This document shows, piece after piece, positions 53,901 to 63,543 of a stretch of DNA of 64,000 bases. Source of the DNA: Thereva unica (taxonomy: Eukaryota > Arthropoda > Insecta > Diptera > Therevidae); the NCBI GenBank assembly GCA_949987705.1, contig OX465286.1, positions 8,993,959 through 9,057,958 of the forward strand, in the 5' to 3' direction. Position 1 is the stretch's first letter. Every line of letters begins with the position of its first letter. The position numbers were made by a program, and so were the translations under genes. The notes beneath the pieces are model-generated. The model was not told where the DNA came from and ran no database searches. It saw only the letters and a program-made list of their open reading frames with translations.

Positions 53901-56900
53901 ATACATAGAATTGACTATGACAGGTGGCGACAACATCTTCAATGGTAATTTTTTAGAGATGCGCCGAATGTCGCCGCCGAATATTCGTATTCGGTATATT
54001 CGGCGTTGTTTTTTAATGTTCGTATTCGGCCGAATATTCGGTTAATTTGCCGAATAATTACCGAATATTTAAATGGTATTATTTTAAGAGTTAAATATAT
54101 GTTAAAGAGGCTTTATTCTGGAACCGTACATAGGTAGTATTTGTAATTGAAACGAACACTTCTTTGTGTAACCATATTTATTCACAAAATCAAAGGGCCC
54201 TATGCTGAAAGTCGAGTCGTGATTCGTAACAAGTCGTTTGAGTTGAAGAACGTGACGTTTCCGTCGAATTATGACTTTCAACTCTCAGAGGCCTAGAGTG
54301 GAAGTGCTAGGTTGAGTCTAAGCTCCTATGCTGAGAGTAATACTTTGACTGAAACGTCATTTCTTTAGCTGAAACGACTTGTCACGAATCACGGCTCAAC
54401 TTTCAGCACAGGGGGGGGGGGAGGGGGCAAAAACTAAAAAAAATGAGAATCCACACACGAGTCGACAGAAACGAGACCGATTTGTAACTAGTTTGCAACT
54501 GCTTGCGTACGACTGTTCTTGCCGGTCGGAAGCAATATCAAGCTTGTACTTGCGTTGCATTCAGTGGTTCCATTATATACGGCGAGTTTCCACCAACACT
54601 TATGTAATTTCGTAGTTCCATTCTGTCCCGACATAGCCCAAAAATTGTGCTTTGTCGAATGCGCGGCAATAAAGAAAAACTTGAAAGTAAACCGACATTT
54701 GCGTTGCAAGCATTCCATTCATGGAATATTCTGTCAAATCGCATTTGAATACACACACACACACACACACACACACTTCTATATTGTCTGTCACCGAATG
54801 CAACGCATGTACGCTTGAAAATGTCATCAGTTTCAGTGTGTGTGATTGCATTTGTACGTGTCAAAGTTTATTCAACAAAATCTTCGTGACCACAGAACAC
54901 CGATTGATGAAAAATCAGTTGCGCTTGTGTGTGGACAAAGGTTTCATTTTGATTGAAAACTGGGGCCAGTTCACGCAATTCGACGTCGACTGAAAACGAC
55001 ACGAAGTAAATTCAAAAATCTTACTATGGTTAACTATGGTTAACTATGGTAAACTTTTAGCGTTCAAAAACACCGTGGTTAACTACAACGTCACCACTTC
55101 CACAACTTTTTGACGTTCAAAAAGTCCTCTGGTTAACCATTGTAAGTTTTTTGAACGCGCTTTGTGTCGTTTTCAGTCGACGTCGAATTGCGTGAACTGG
55201 CCGCCCCTGGTTGTGAGCGTGATAATGGTGAAACCAGTTTGAAACTGGTATTCCAAATCCGTCGACCCATGTGCGTAGAGTCTCAATGTTTATGGAATTC
55301 TTGCTTTAGTCCCTCTTATTTTTTGGCGATAGTTATATCACGCGAGAAATTGCAATAAAATAAAGAGAGGCGTATTGAATGAGCGAGCCGAACTAGCACG
55401 ATTTGCTCAAGGGATGGGCGAACGTTGCCTACTCGCAGATCGCTTCGCCGAACTATATGAACTGTGCAAAAATGAACCGAATAGTTCGATCGAATGTTCG
55501 GTTCGGTACATTTTTGATCGAATATTTGGCCGAATATTCGTATTCGGTCGAACCCATATTCGGCGCATCTCTAGTAATTTTTATACGAGCATTTGGGAAG
55601 AGATGCATGCCATCTCTCTGTAAAAAAAATTGAATTGAAGATGTTGCCACCACCATTTTAATATCAATTCAGACATACATATACATACAATGGAGGGGAG
55701 AAACAAAACAAAAGCAATATTTAACAAAAAAAAATATATAACGAATAAATTAAAAAATAAAATTAATAAAAAATAAAAACATACGCCAAATTTCTCCTGA
55801 GCTTTTCCTGAATCACTTGAACGTACGTGCAAAATATTTTTCTTTTGGAGTGCATCAAATTTACTAAAACTAGATTTCTGTAAATAAAAAAAATAAAAAA
55901 ATAAAATGTGTGAAACAATAATAATAAAATAATATTATGAAAAATATATATATGTATAAATAGAAAATATATTGGTTTAAATAATTATAATAATAATAAA
56001 GGTACTAAAAAAGGGGGGAAGCAAAAACAAAGCACAAAATGGATCATATTTTTACCTTCGCTGAATAGTCTGCTCGGTTAATATTACAGTCGGATCCAAT
56101 GCCGACTAGGCTGCAGTAACTATCACGCTAAATGCATTCAATAGTTATAATAGTTAACAAAACACAAGAAAAAAAATACGGAAAATTTATGAAAAAAAGC
56201 AGAATTTTTTAGTTTATATTTAAAATTACTCACTAAAATGGAATCATTTCAACTTTTTAGCTCTACTTTATACTATTTATTTATTTAATTTTTTTTTAAG
56301 GACGAAACATTGTTTTAATATATATGTATATATAGATACATATGCCACAAAAATATATTTTATATTATATGTAAATAAAAATGGAGATCTATAATTTCTT
56401 TATCTCCATTTCTAATGCCGAAATTTTAATTAAAGCTCTTTTACCAATTTTATTTTTGCTAATAAATTCTATCGATCATTGGTTAGATGAAAGCTAGGTT
56501 ATTCATTATTACAAAATATTAAAATAATTTAAATGAATGAATGACAAAGAAAACAACTTACCAAAGCCCTCACAGAAACCCCTGTTCGAATCAATTTGCT
56601 TGCCTCATTTCGTCCTACATCATTGAACGATTTTACTCGCTATTTTTTTCCCAGCAAAATGCAATTAGCAATCAATGGATTAGTTTGGCATTAGTTAATT
56701 ATTATTATTAGTATTAAAGCATTAAAAAAGCCAAAAAAAAAAAAAAATAAAAAAAATCTTTGATGGTTTTTGTCTTTGGAATTTTGTAATATTTATAAAA
56801 AAACACTCGAAGCAAGATCGATTGCGAAAAAAAAAACGCCAAAACAATCAAACATTTTTTCTTTTTTAAATAAACATTATATGAAAATTTCAAAACTATT

Positions 56901-59900
56901 ATAATAGAGGTATTAATGCCATTTTTCAGTTCTTCAAAGTATGGTAGTTTCGTAGTTTTGTTGCTGACATGAAGGGACGTTTTAAATTTGAATAGGTAGG
57001 TCTGTGTATTAATTAGTCCTAAAACGACCTAAATCGACCTAAAACCTCCTGCACAGAAAAGTACAAGTTTTGGCGTTCATTGAGGGGTTTCATTCGTCGA
57101 GTCATTTAGCTGTTGTTACAACGTTCCATCGTTTCAGATGGTTCCTGTTGTACCGGGAGAATTCATCTTTACAAGGGGATATTAATGTGTGTTTCCACTG
57201 ATATTCTTTTTCTTTACTATGTGCCGATCAAAGCTCTGGCGATCTCTATAAAATAGCCATATCCCTAATCGGAGAAGTATAACAAGGTGCTAAACTCAGG
57301 GTCATTATGAAAGAGGAGATCCCGAGTCGACCACAATACACTATACGTATACATAATGAGTTGAATAGTTAAGTTGAGGTTGAGTTTAATTTTCGACTCG
57401 CATCAAAAATCACAAACAAAACACAGCTGCTGCTGCTGTCAACTAAATATTGAACTATTCAACTACTGAACTCGTTTATATGCGTAATTTCAACTCAACC
57501 GAGGTAGCAGAGCTGAGTCGAGTTCAGTTGACCCTAAGTCAACTCGATTCGTGTCTACATGTAGTTGGACTCGGGTTCAACCGGAGGTCAACTCATCATG
57601 TATACGTACTACGTAATCCTAGCGGAGCCAGCCGAGCCTCAGGCTATTCTGGATATTATTTGGTTGAGTGACCCCCAGCTACAGGCGTCATCATTTCGGA
57701 AGAAATCAGACGTGTTGGAAGAGGCACACTGCGGGGTGGGGTCCTATCAATAAAAGATATAATGTAACGAGCCTACACTCGATCTACTGCAAAGGGTCTA
57801 GGCGTTAACCCAACTAAGACTGAAGTACTGCTCTTTACAAGGAAGCATCGACTTCCCGACTTTCCTTCTCTAAGACTCTGCAATGAAAGACTGCAACTTA
57901 AGGAGGATGCGAAATATCTAGGTCTCATTCTGGATAGGAAACTAACGTGGAGGCCGAATTTTTAAGAGAGAGCTAATAAGGCCAAAACAGCTCTTTTCTT
58001 ATGCCAAAGAACGATCGGAGTGAATTGGGGCCTTAAACCCCGCATCGTTCACTGGTTGTATTCAGCCGTAATCAGACCTATACTTATACATGGCATATTG
58101 GTATGGTGGACTGCATTACAGAAGATTACGTATCGTAAGATACTGGAAAGGGTCCGAAGAACAGCTGATCTCTGTATTAGTGGTGCAATGAGAAGCACCC
58201 CAACAGCTGCGCAACCTGCACGGCTGCCAGGGCAAGGGCTTCTCTTGGGTGGGCTCCATATTCATATGGTCACTGATCCATCCTTAGGAGGTTCGTTATC
58301 ACTGTGGACAGCCTAGATTACATTAAACCTACGTGGACCTTGGAGAAAGGTTTCAATACCATCATTCCGGCCAGAGATGACTGGACAGATGGTGTTAGCC
58401 CGACTGGGTCATTATGTATCTACACAGATGGCTCAAAAATTGGGAACAGCGTTGGCTGTGGTCCGAGGTATTGACTATAGATACCTCTCTTCGTCTACTC
58501 GACTATTGCCGCGTCTGGGAGGCTCTCGAATGACTGAAGATAAATAATATATCTCATAAGAATATGTGTATTCTGTCGAGATGCCAGACAGTCCTCAAGG
58601 CCCTTAATTCTGTCGTTATAACATCAACGGCTGTTCTGAACTGCCGCAGGTCCGAAGTGGAAAGGTCACCCAACTTAACCCAGATGGGAATGCCCTTAGC
58701 CAGTTACAAACTGACTGTGAGGAAAATCAGCTTAGCTCGAGCCGGGCTGAGATGGACCACAGCATCAGTGTACCGCACTCTCCACACAATATGGCAAACT
58801 TTGGAAGCGTTCAAAATCTTTTCTTCAGTTGAACAAAAAATAGATAAGCTATGTAGTGACGGTGTTGACTGGTCACTGCCCTTTTGGCCCGGACGCCCAC
58901 AACAATTTATGCAGAAGTTGTGGCAATGAAGATGAGGAAGAAACTGCCTCCCATCTTCTCTGTACGTGTCCGGCCCTCGCGAGGAAAAGAGGGGCCTTTC
59001 GGCTCACCTTTCCTTGATGGATTGAGTGAGCTGCAAAACTTTGGTGTTCTTGACCTCTATCGCTTTATTAAAAGCTCCAAATAACTTTAAATGGCCTTAA
59101 ATTTGTCCCAACACTAGAATGGCATCACAAGGGCCCCAATGGTGTGCCTAAGTGGGGTCATTTCAACCTAACCTAACCTAACCTGTTCGGAAAGTTCTCT
59201 ACTTTAAGATGTATGGGGTGCGACAGCGAGGAAGACCCAACCGAGCGATGGCGTAGACCGCAGAGCTTCGGGATGCTAAACTGGATGCCATAGACTTAGA
59301 ATCGGGACGGGTGGAGAGGCACAGTTGCGAAAGACCAGGACCGGATTCCGGTTGTAAGGTCGTGAAATAAAAAGTGTCATTTACTTCATCCACGACGAAT
59401 GGAAGTAATGATGGACCAGAAAAATTATGCACCAGAGCCTACAATAGAAGAAGTTGTGAAAAATGAAAGGGTTCCAGGTCTTGATGGTGTATACCCACAG
59501 AAAACTAAAAAATGGTTAAAATTGTAGCAAACATTTGAGAAGCAGAAGGATGTCGGAGGAAGGCTTCTAGGTATAATTGCCTCAGTCTACAACAAATGTA
59601 CAAACTACAGACCAATCACGTGGTTGAACGCAGCTTAGAGAAGTCCTTGCCTTCAACCTAAACCATTGAATCGCGAGACACCCTCCTGCTAGTAAAGATC
59701 TACCCCATTCAAGGGAAGCAATAAGATGGACCTATCAGATTGGAACTTTCCTAGAGACTTCGGCACTATTCGCCCTCCCGGGTAGAGTTGAGCCGGACTT
59801 ACAAGAGGCAGTTCATTTGTCCCGTACACGATAGTAAATTGTACTGAGGCCTCAACTTTTTTAAATATCCCGGTTCCAAAATAATGTACTACTGGGATAT

Positions 59901-62900
59901 GAGCGTGTATCGTACGATTGTAAATTACGAAGTGGAGAGACATTTCTTACTTCTTTTGCGGCAGTAAAATATCAAATTTTAACTGTGCCGAGGTGAGATT
60001 GTAAACATGAACAGGAACAACATTTTCTTATTTCTTTTGCGACAGTAAAATATCCAATTCGAATTCCGGCGAGGTGAAATTGTTAGAGGTTCCGCCAAAA
60101 GAGTTGATGCCGGAGCGCGCAGCTGGGGAAACTAAAGCTGCACACAAATAAAAATTGCGCACATATTGATAAGAAATGCGCTTATGTATTTTTAAATTTC
60201 CCCTTCGAAATTTGTTGCGACTAGGCTAAGGGACGGGAACGGCATGCGGGGATTCTACTGCGCATGGAAAACGCGACTTTCTCGGCATCAACTCCTTTTG
60301 GCAGAACCTCTAACACTTCTAACTGCAGAGACATTTTCTTACAGCTTTTGCCGCAGTAAAATATCCAATTTAAACCGAGACGTGGTGAGATTGTAAATAC
60401 GAACTGGAGAGAAATCTCTTACATTTTTGGAGGGAGTGAAATTTTATACTAAAGAGACAATTCTTACAGTTTTTGAGGGAGTGAAGTTTTGTACTCGAGA
60501 GATATTTCTTACATTTTTCGAGGGAGGTCAGTTTTGTATTGAAGAGGCAATTCTTACATTTTTCGAGGGAGGTAAATTTTGTACTGAAGAGGCAATTCTT
60601 ACATTTTTCGAGGGAGGTAAATTTTGTACTGTAGAGGCAATTCTTACATTTTTCGAGGGAGGTAAATTTTGTACTGAAGAGGCAATTCTTACATATTTCG
60701 AGGGAGGTAAATTTTGTACTGAAGAGGCAATTGTTACATTTTTCGAGGGAGGTGAATTTTGTACTGAAGAGGCAATTCTTACATTTTTCGAGGGAGGCAA
60801 ATTTTGTACTGAAGAGGCAATTCTTACATTTTTCGAGGGAGGTAAATTTTGTACTGAAGAGGCAATTGTTACATTTTTCGAGGGAGGTGAATTTTGTACT
60901 GAAGAGGCAATTCTTACATTTTTCGAGGGAGGCAAATTTTGTACTGAAGAGGCAATTGTTACATTTTTCGAGGGAGGTAAATTTTGTACTGAAGAGGCAA
61001 TTGTTACATTTTTCGAGGGAGGTGAATTTTGTACTGAAGAGGCAATTCTTACATTTTTCGAGGGAGGTGAATTTTGTACTGAAGAGGCAATTCTTACATT
61101 TTTCGAGGGAGGCAAATTTTGTACTGAAGAGGCAATTCTTACATTTTTCGAGGGAGGTAAATTTTGTACTGAAGAGGCAATTGTTACATTTTTCGAGGGA
61201 GGTAAATTTTGTACTGAAGAGGCAATTGTTACATTTTTCGAGGGAGGTGAATTTTGTACTGAAGAGGCAATTCTTACATTTTTCGAGGGAGTGAAATTTT
61301 ATACTAAAGAGACAATTCTTACAGTTTTTGAGGGAGTGAAGTTTTGTACTCGAGAGATATTTCTTACATTTTTCGAGGGAGGTCAGTTTTGTATTGAAGA
61401 GGCAATTCTTACATTTTTCGAGGGAGGTAAATTTTGTACTGAAGAGGCAATTCTTACATTTTTCGAGGGAGGTAAATTTTGTACTGTAGAGGCAATTCTT
61501 ACATTTTTCGAGGGAGGTAAATTTTGTACTGAAGAGGCAATTCTTACATTTTTCGAGGGAGGTAAATTTTGTACTGAAGAGGCAATTCTTACATTTTTCG
61601 AGGGAGGTAAATTTTGTACTGAAGAGGCAATTGTTACATTTTTCGAGGGAGGTGAATTTTGTACTGAAGAGGCAATTCTTACATTTTTCGAGGGAGGCAA
61701 ATTTTGTACTGAAGAGGCAATTCTTACATTTTTCGAGGGAGGTAAATTTTGTACTGAAGAGGCAATTGTTACATTTTTCGAGGGAGGTGAATTTTGTACT
61801 GAAGAGGCAATTCTTACATTTTTCGAGGGAGGCAAATTTTGTACTGAAGAGGCAATTGTTACATTTTTCGAGGGAGGTAAATTTTGTACTGAAGAGGCAA
61901 TTGTTACATTTTTCGAGGGAGGTGAATTTTGTACTGAAGAGGCAATTCTTACATTTTTCGAGGGAGGTGAATTTTGTACTGAAGAGGCAATTCTTACATT
62001 TTTCGAGGGAGGCAAATTTTGTACTGAAGAGGCAATTCTTACATTTTTCGAGGGAGGTAAATTTTGTACTGAAGAGGCAATTGTTACATTTTTCGAGGGA
62101 GGTAAATTTTGTACTGAAGAGGCAATTCTTACATTTTTCGAGGGAGGTAAATTTTGTACTGAAGAGGCAATTCTTACATTTTTCGAGGAAGGCATTTTTC
62201 GATGGAGTGAAATTTTGTACTCAAGAGATATTTCTTATATTTTTCGAGGGAAGTAAATTTTGTACTGACAATTCACACATTTTTCGTGGGACGTAAATTT
62301 TGTATTGAAGAGTAGTCTCTACATTTGTCGAAGGAGTGAAGTTTTGTACTCGAGAGACATTTCTTACTTCTTTTTAGGCGAGGTGCGATTGTAAAATAGA
62401 AATATACTTTCTGGAATATTTTCGTGTTATTTTCAATTTTAGGGAGTTTCATTTTAAATCTGTAAATATGTTTTTCCTTATACAGTTTACAAAAATTTTA
62501 AAGAATATTTTTGTAATTAAATTTCCATTCATTCATCATTTATCGTATCCCCTCTTTCGCAAACCCAATAGATCTACCCGCATCGCTACATTTGGGCCAT
62601 TCGCTACGTGACGTGCTAGCAATGCAATGGCACCACGCCTCATTTGAAGTGAGACATTGTACTGGTTCAAAAGAAAAAAGAGGCTCCTCTTACAAACTCA
62701 TTTTACATATAATCGTGTCCTACCCAACACTACTCCCGGGGGAATAAAATCTAACTCTTAACGAATAGGTGGGCGCTCCAAATGGCTTGAAATGGCCTGA
62801 ATTTTATCCCAATACTAGGAGGACAGTCCAATGGTGTGCCTAAGTAGGTTCTTTAGTGGGAGACCGGCCATTTCAATCTAATCTAACCTAAACGGAGAGC

Positions 62901-63543
62901 AAAAGTGTACAAAAAAGCGTTCATTGCTCTAAGGTGTTCTAAAGTGTTAGGCGGTTTCTGTTCCATTCTACTCTGCTCTGTCCTGTTCTGAAAACTAATA
63001 AACAGACCTAACTGTCAAAGAACAAACTACGAAGTGATATTGAGAGACTTTTTTCAGCTTCGTACAAGTGCGAAGGAGCTTCGTAGTTTCTAAAATGTAT
63101 GAAAATGAACTTTGCAAGATTACGAACAAAGTGCAAAAATATGACATGAATACCCCAAATATGTTAAAAATAAATAAATAAATTTGACAGATTTATTAGT
63201 TATTCTGTAACTTACTCCACTTACTTTCAAATTAGTATTGTAACTGCTGTCACTTGTTAAAATCTGTGTTAAATCGCCAAAACTACGGCACTGTAGGATT
63301 TTATATATTAATATTTTAGCAATAAATTAGTGCAAAAAAAAAATTGAAAAGCCTTTATCGCAATTATTATAAGAATATATTAAAATTGCGCTACGGCAAA
63401 ATGATCAAACTGTGTGAAACTGTGGAATGAGATGGACTTACCAAATGTTTCACAGAAACATCACGATTTATTTCAATCGTACGTGCATGATGATCTTTTG
63501 TTTTCCAATTTGTTGATAACTTCTCGGTTAAATATATTTTCTT
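45464..63543 (-). CDS. LIM-domain protein, EPLIN/LIMA1-like, 14 exons visible, incomplete at both ends
   Basis: Fourteen minus-strand exons (listed separately) join with GT-AG sites and matching phases into 2,277 bp, 759 codons without a stop. Residues 138-214 form one LIM zinc finger with perfect spacing: C147-x2-C150-x17-H168-x2-C171-x2-C174-x2-C177-x17-C195-x2-H198. The sequence before it is Ser/Arg-rich. After it come charged segments with recurring short motifs, such as KSRFQVFENY, RSASILSKLAK and IRSRLFMGKQARIKEMYQQA, and an acidic run. A single LIM domain flanked by such segments resembles the EPLIN/LIMA1 actin-binding group, which suggests a cytoskeletal role; this is inference from layout and motifs. 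No start codon was found, so the 5' end lies to the right of the window, and the 3' end was not located with confidence. Its introns carry most of the transposons in the right half. Confidence 0.85.
45815..45963 (-). CDS. LIM gene exon M
   Basis: 149 bp (RAKQLRAKFEKWEANEIQRE), with the same charged helical character as the rest. The donor gtaagt is strong. Confidence 0.88.
46385..46595. mobile_element. 'ctgtgctgaaag' MITE, copy 1
   Basis: The inverted ends are cccctgtgctgaaagt and actttcagcacagggg. A central block, aggcctagagtgg, is shared with the other copies. Confidence 0.85.
46896..47182. mobile_element. 287-bp MITE with 51-bp perfect ends and a perfect 9-bp duplication
   Basis: The ends ggaagtgtcttatcggacgc and its complement start inverted repeats of about 51 bp. 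The element is flanked by gagattgaa at 46,887-46,895 and 47,183-47,191. A perfect 9-bp duplication points to Mutator-like (MULE) transposition. The interior is a tandem array of gagttgacgacagagtcgac-like units and a tctctctc run. Confidence 0.9.
47334..47855 (-). CDS. LIM gene exon L
   Basis: 522 bp in phase 0, the largest exon. It begins PFPPTENVVKCDEKQDDIKI. It holds TKVLSMFRQMEQQ and ends in a glutamate-rich acidic run before ILKQ. The donor is gttaga. Confidence 0.9.
47946..47988 (+). repeat. Poly(A) run of 43 bases
   Basis: An uninterrupted A tract, 4 bp before the second copy of the ctgtgctgaaag MITE. Confidence 0.95.
47993..48139. mobile_element. 'ctgtgctgaaag' MITE, copy 2 (short form)
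   Basis: The ends are cccctgtgctgaaagtcgag and ccagcacagggg. It is shorter than the others because the central part is missing. Confidence 0.8.
48285..48430 (-). CDS. LIM gene exon K
   Basis: 146 bp. It is proline/serine-rich with SPQSPMPATPRTPD, a likely phosphorylated linker. The donor is gtatta. Confidence 0.85.
48510..48665 (-). CDS. LIM gene exon J
   Basis: 156 bp, acidic and lysine-rich (SLKEKFEKGEITNREDDEED). The acceptor is ataaag and the donor gtaaaa. Confidence 0.88.
49108..49187. repeat. Hairpin-forming inverted repeat
   Basis: aagttgtttcagtcaacctc pairs with gaggtcgactgaaacaactt, and tcatacaaacat pairs with atttgtatga across a short loop. Confidence 0.8.
49364..49920. mobile_element. 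557-bp inverted-repeat element nested in the TTA-flanked element
   Basis: The ends agccctaactataatggtct and agatcattatagttagggct are inverted with one mismatch. Both sides are flanked by att. The block aactataatgg recurs inside near 49,430. Confidence 0.8.
50338..50675 (-). CDS. LIM gene exon I
   Basis: 338 bp. It contains an acidic SSSEEEEEDN patch and the charged helical stretch IRSRLFMGKQARIKEMYQQA. The donor gtagag lies 13 bp from the TTA target duplication of a 1.6-kb element. Confidence 0.9.
50737..50977 (-). CDS. LIM gene exon H
   Basis: 241 bp. It contains KSRFQVFENYQEQAEQQ and SGVKRSASILSKLAK. The donor is gtaggg. Confidence 0.9.
51054..51151 (-). CDS. LIM gene exon G, second half of the LIM domain
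   Basis: Together with exon F it completes the domain, giving the last ligands in LYCKPHFKLLF. The acceptor is attacag and the donor gtaatt. Confidence 0.93.
51604..51960. mobile_element. Partial copy of the TTA-flanked element, interrupted by a MITE
   Basis: It begins gtcgtccattaattacgtga. After the interruption it resumes at aatctcacatgggaaagg, which corresponds to the aatctcacgtgattg part of the copy at 48,718. Confidence 0.65.
51657..51878. mobile_element. 'ctgtgctgaaag' MITE, copy 3, nested
   Basis: The ends ctctactgaaaatcgagtcg and cgactttcagcacagggg match the family. It is inserted in the element at 51,604. Confidence 0.8.
52200..53620 (-). pseudogene. Degenerate non-LTR retrotransposon, same family as 13.4-14.9 kb
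   Basis: On the minus strand, 53,071-53,271 gives the reverse-transcriptase palm start (ALDISKAFHRVWHYALLTKL). The stretch 52,572-52,859 gives KNYTGLPHISVVKENVTTAT and then FNILGYNF, matching the 14.4 kb copy. The stretch 52,251-52,565 matches the 3' tail (RQYFSRNTRLARS). Frames are broken throughout. It lies in an intron of the LIM gene, in the same direction as the gene. Confidence 0.8.
53702..53835 (-). CDS. LIM gene exon F, first half of the LIM domain
   Basis: Forty-four codons plus two bases. It carries the first zinc ligands, CRAC and then HRNCFKCIEC. The acceptor is attttag and the donor gtgagt. Confidence 0.93.
54195..54420. mobile_element. 'ctgtgctgaaag' MITE, copy 4, nested
   Basis: The ends tatgctgaaagtcgagtcgt and ctcaactttcagcacaggg match the family. 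It also contains the gcctagagtgg centre. It ends in a G run. Confidence 0.8.
54751..54776 (+). repeat. (AC)n microsatellite
   Basis: About 13 dinucleotide copies. Confidence 0.97.
54964..55202. mobile_element. 239-bp MITE with about 44-bp inverted ends
   Basis: The ends ggccagttcacgcaattcga and tcgaattgcgtgaactggcc are exact inverted repeats. They continue inward through cgtcgactgaaaacgacac. The middle has repeated actatggttaactatggtta. No target duplication is evident. Confidence 0.85.
55785..55877 (-). CDS. LIM gene exon E
   Basis: Thirty-one codons in phase 0 (FSKFDALQKKNILHVRSSDS). The acceptor is tttacag and the donor gtatgt. Confidence 0.85.
56056..56127 (-). CDS. LIM gene exon D
   Basis: Twenty-four codons in phase 0 (RDSYCSLVGIGSDCNINRAD). 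The acceptor is atttag and the donor gtaaaa. Confidence 0.75.
56562..56639 (-). CDS. LIM gene exon C
   Basis: Twenty-six codons in phase 0 (RVKSFNDVGRNEASKLIRTG). The donor is gtaagt. The intron before it is 6.6 kb and holds retrotransposon fragments and the minisatellite. Confidence 0.8.
56640..57700. other. Intron sequence, no feature recognised
   Basis: AT-rich at the right end of exon C, then more mixed sequence from about 56,940. The short ORFs at 57,450-57,753 show no motif and lie next to the retrotransposon fragment. Confidence 0.5.
57715..59185 (+). pseudogene. Degenerate LOA/I-like non-LTR element, RT to 3' end
   Basis: Traces of the QGGVLS motif appear at about 57,726. KYLGLILDRKLTWRPNF lies near 57,913. 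The 58,020-58,316 frame (WGLKPRIVHWLYSAVIRPIL) matches the segment after the YADD box of the 38-kb element. A TDGSKIGNS remnant of RNase H is at about 58,425. A zinc-knuckle remnant follows near 58,960. It ends at caacctaacctaacctaacc. Antisense to the LIM gene. Confidence 0.8.
59186..59640 (+). pseudogene. Two short non-LTR retrotransposon scraps
   Basis: The first (59,200-59,370) reads YGVRQRGRPNRAMA and TAELRDAKLDA, resembling the C-terminal tail of RTE-like elements. The second (59,430-59,640) reads EPTIEEVVKNERVPGLDGVY and later YRPIT, like the start of a reverse-transcriptase domain. Their order is reversed with respect to a normal element, so they come from different copies. Confidence 0.5.
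59940..60426 (+). repeat. Diverged flanking units of the minisatellite
   Basis: Longer, degenerate units with acatttcttacttcttttg, gcggcagtaaaatatc and gaggtgagattgtaaa recur about three times. The same elements reappear at 62,345-62,395, so the homogeneous array sits inside an older repeat. Confidence 0.65.
60082..60314. mobile_element. 233-bp MITE with about 31-bp inverted ends
   Basis: The ends gttagaggttccgccaaaag and the complement of cttttggcagaacctctaac are inverted, continuing through gttgatgccg. It interrupts a diverged minisatellite unit. Confidence 0.85.
60427..62260 (+). repeat. 45-bp minisatellite with 855-bp higher-order repeat
   Basis: The unit gaggcaattcttacattttt cgagggaggtaaattttgta ctgaa repeats about 40 times. 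A distinctive three-unit block (gtgaaattttatactaaaga) occurs at 60,436 and again at 61,291, exactly 855 bp or 19 units later. The order of variants (gtaaa, gtgaa, gcaaa; attctt, attgtt) is the same in both halves for most of their length. Because 45 is divisible by three and the unit lacks stops in several frames, there are ORFs of 609 codons on + and up to 270 on -. They have no start context, splice sites or conserved homologue I recognise. The array lies in a LIM-gene intron. Confidence 0.93.
62400..63224. other. Intron sequence with a retrotransposon 3'-end fragment
   Basis: The stretch 62,770-62,892 matches the 3' end of the element at 59,100-59,185 (aatggtgtgcctaagt, then catttcaatctaatctaacc). 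The rest shows no supported feature. Confidence 0.6.
63225..63290 (-). CDS. LIM gene exon B
   Basis: Twenty-two codons in phase 0 (CRSFGDLTQILTSDSS). The acceptor is tcctacag and the donor gtaagt. Confidence 0.75.
63442..63543 (-). CDS. LIM gene exon A
   Basis: Thirty-four codons in phase 0, with WKTKDHHARTIEINRDVSV. The donor gtaagt is strong. The acceptor (atgttag) has a poor pyrimidine tract, so the 5' boundary is less certain. Confidence 0.65.

Larger units (their letters stand above)
53956..55571. mobile_element. 1.6-kb inverted-repeat element flanked by TA
   Basis: The ends gagatgcgccgaat and attcggcgcatctc are inverted. TA flanks both sides (53,954-53,955 and 55,572-55,573). Gaatattcgtattcgg-like segments fill about 130 bp at each end. 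Two smaller elements are nested inside, and no transposase frame is seen. The TA duplication fits Tc1/mariner-type insertion, but the ends do not settle the family. Confidence 0.75.

Noticed and set aside
60427..62256. 609-codon ORF as a repeat protein gene
   Set aside because: The 45-bp unit is divisible by three and open in several frames of both strands; no promoter, splice or conserved flank supports a gene.
60427..62260. CRISPR array
   Set aside because: Units are contiguous without unique spacers, and the genome is eukaryotic.
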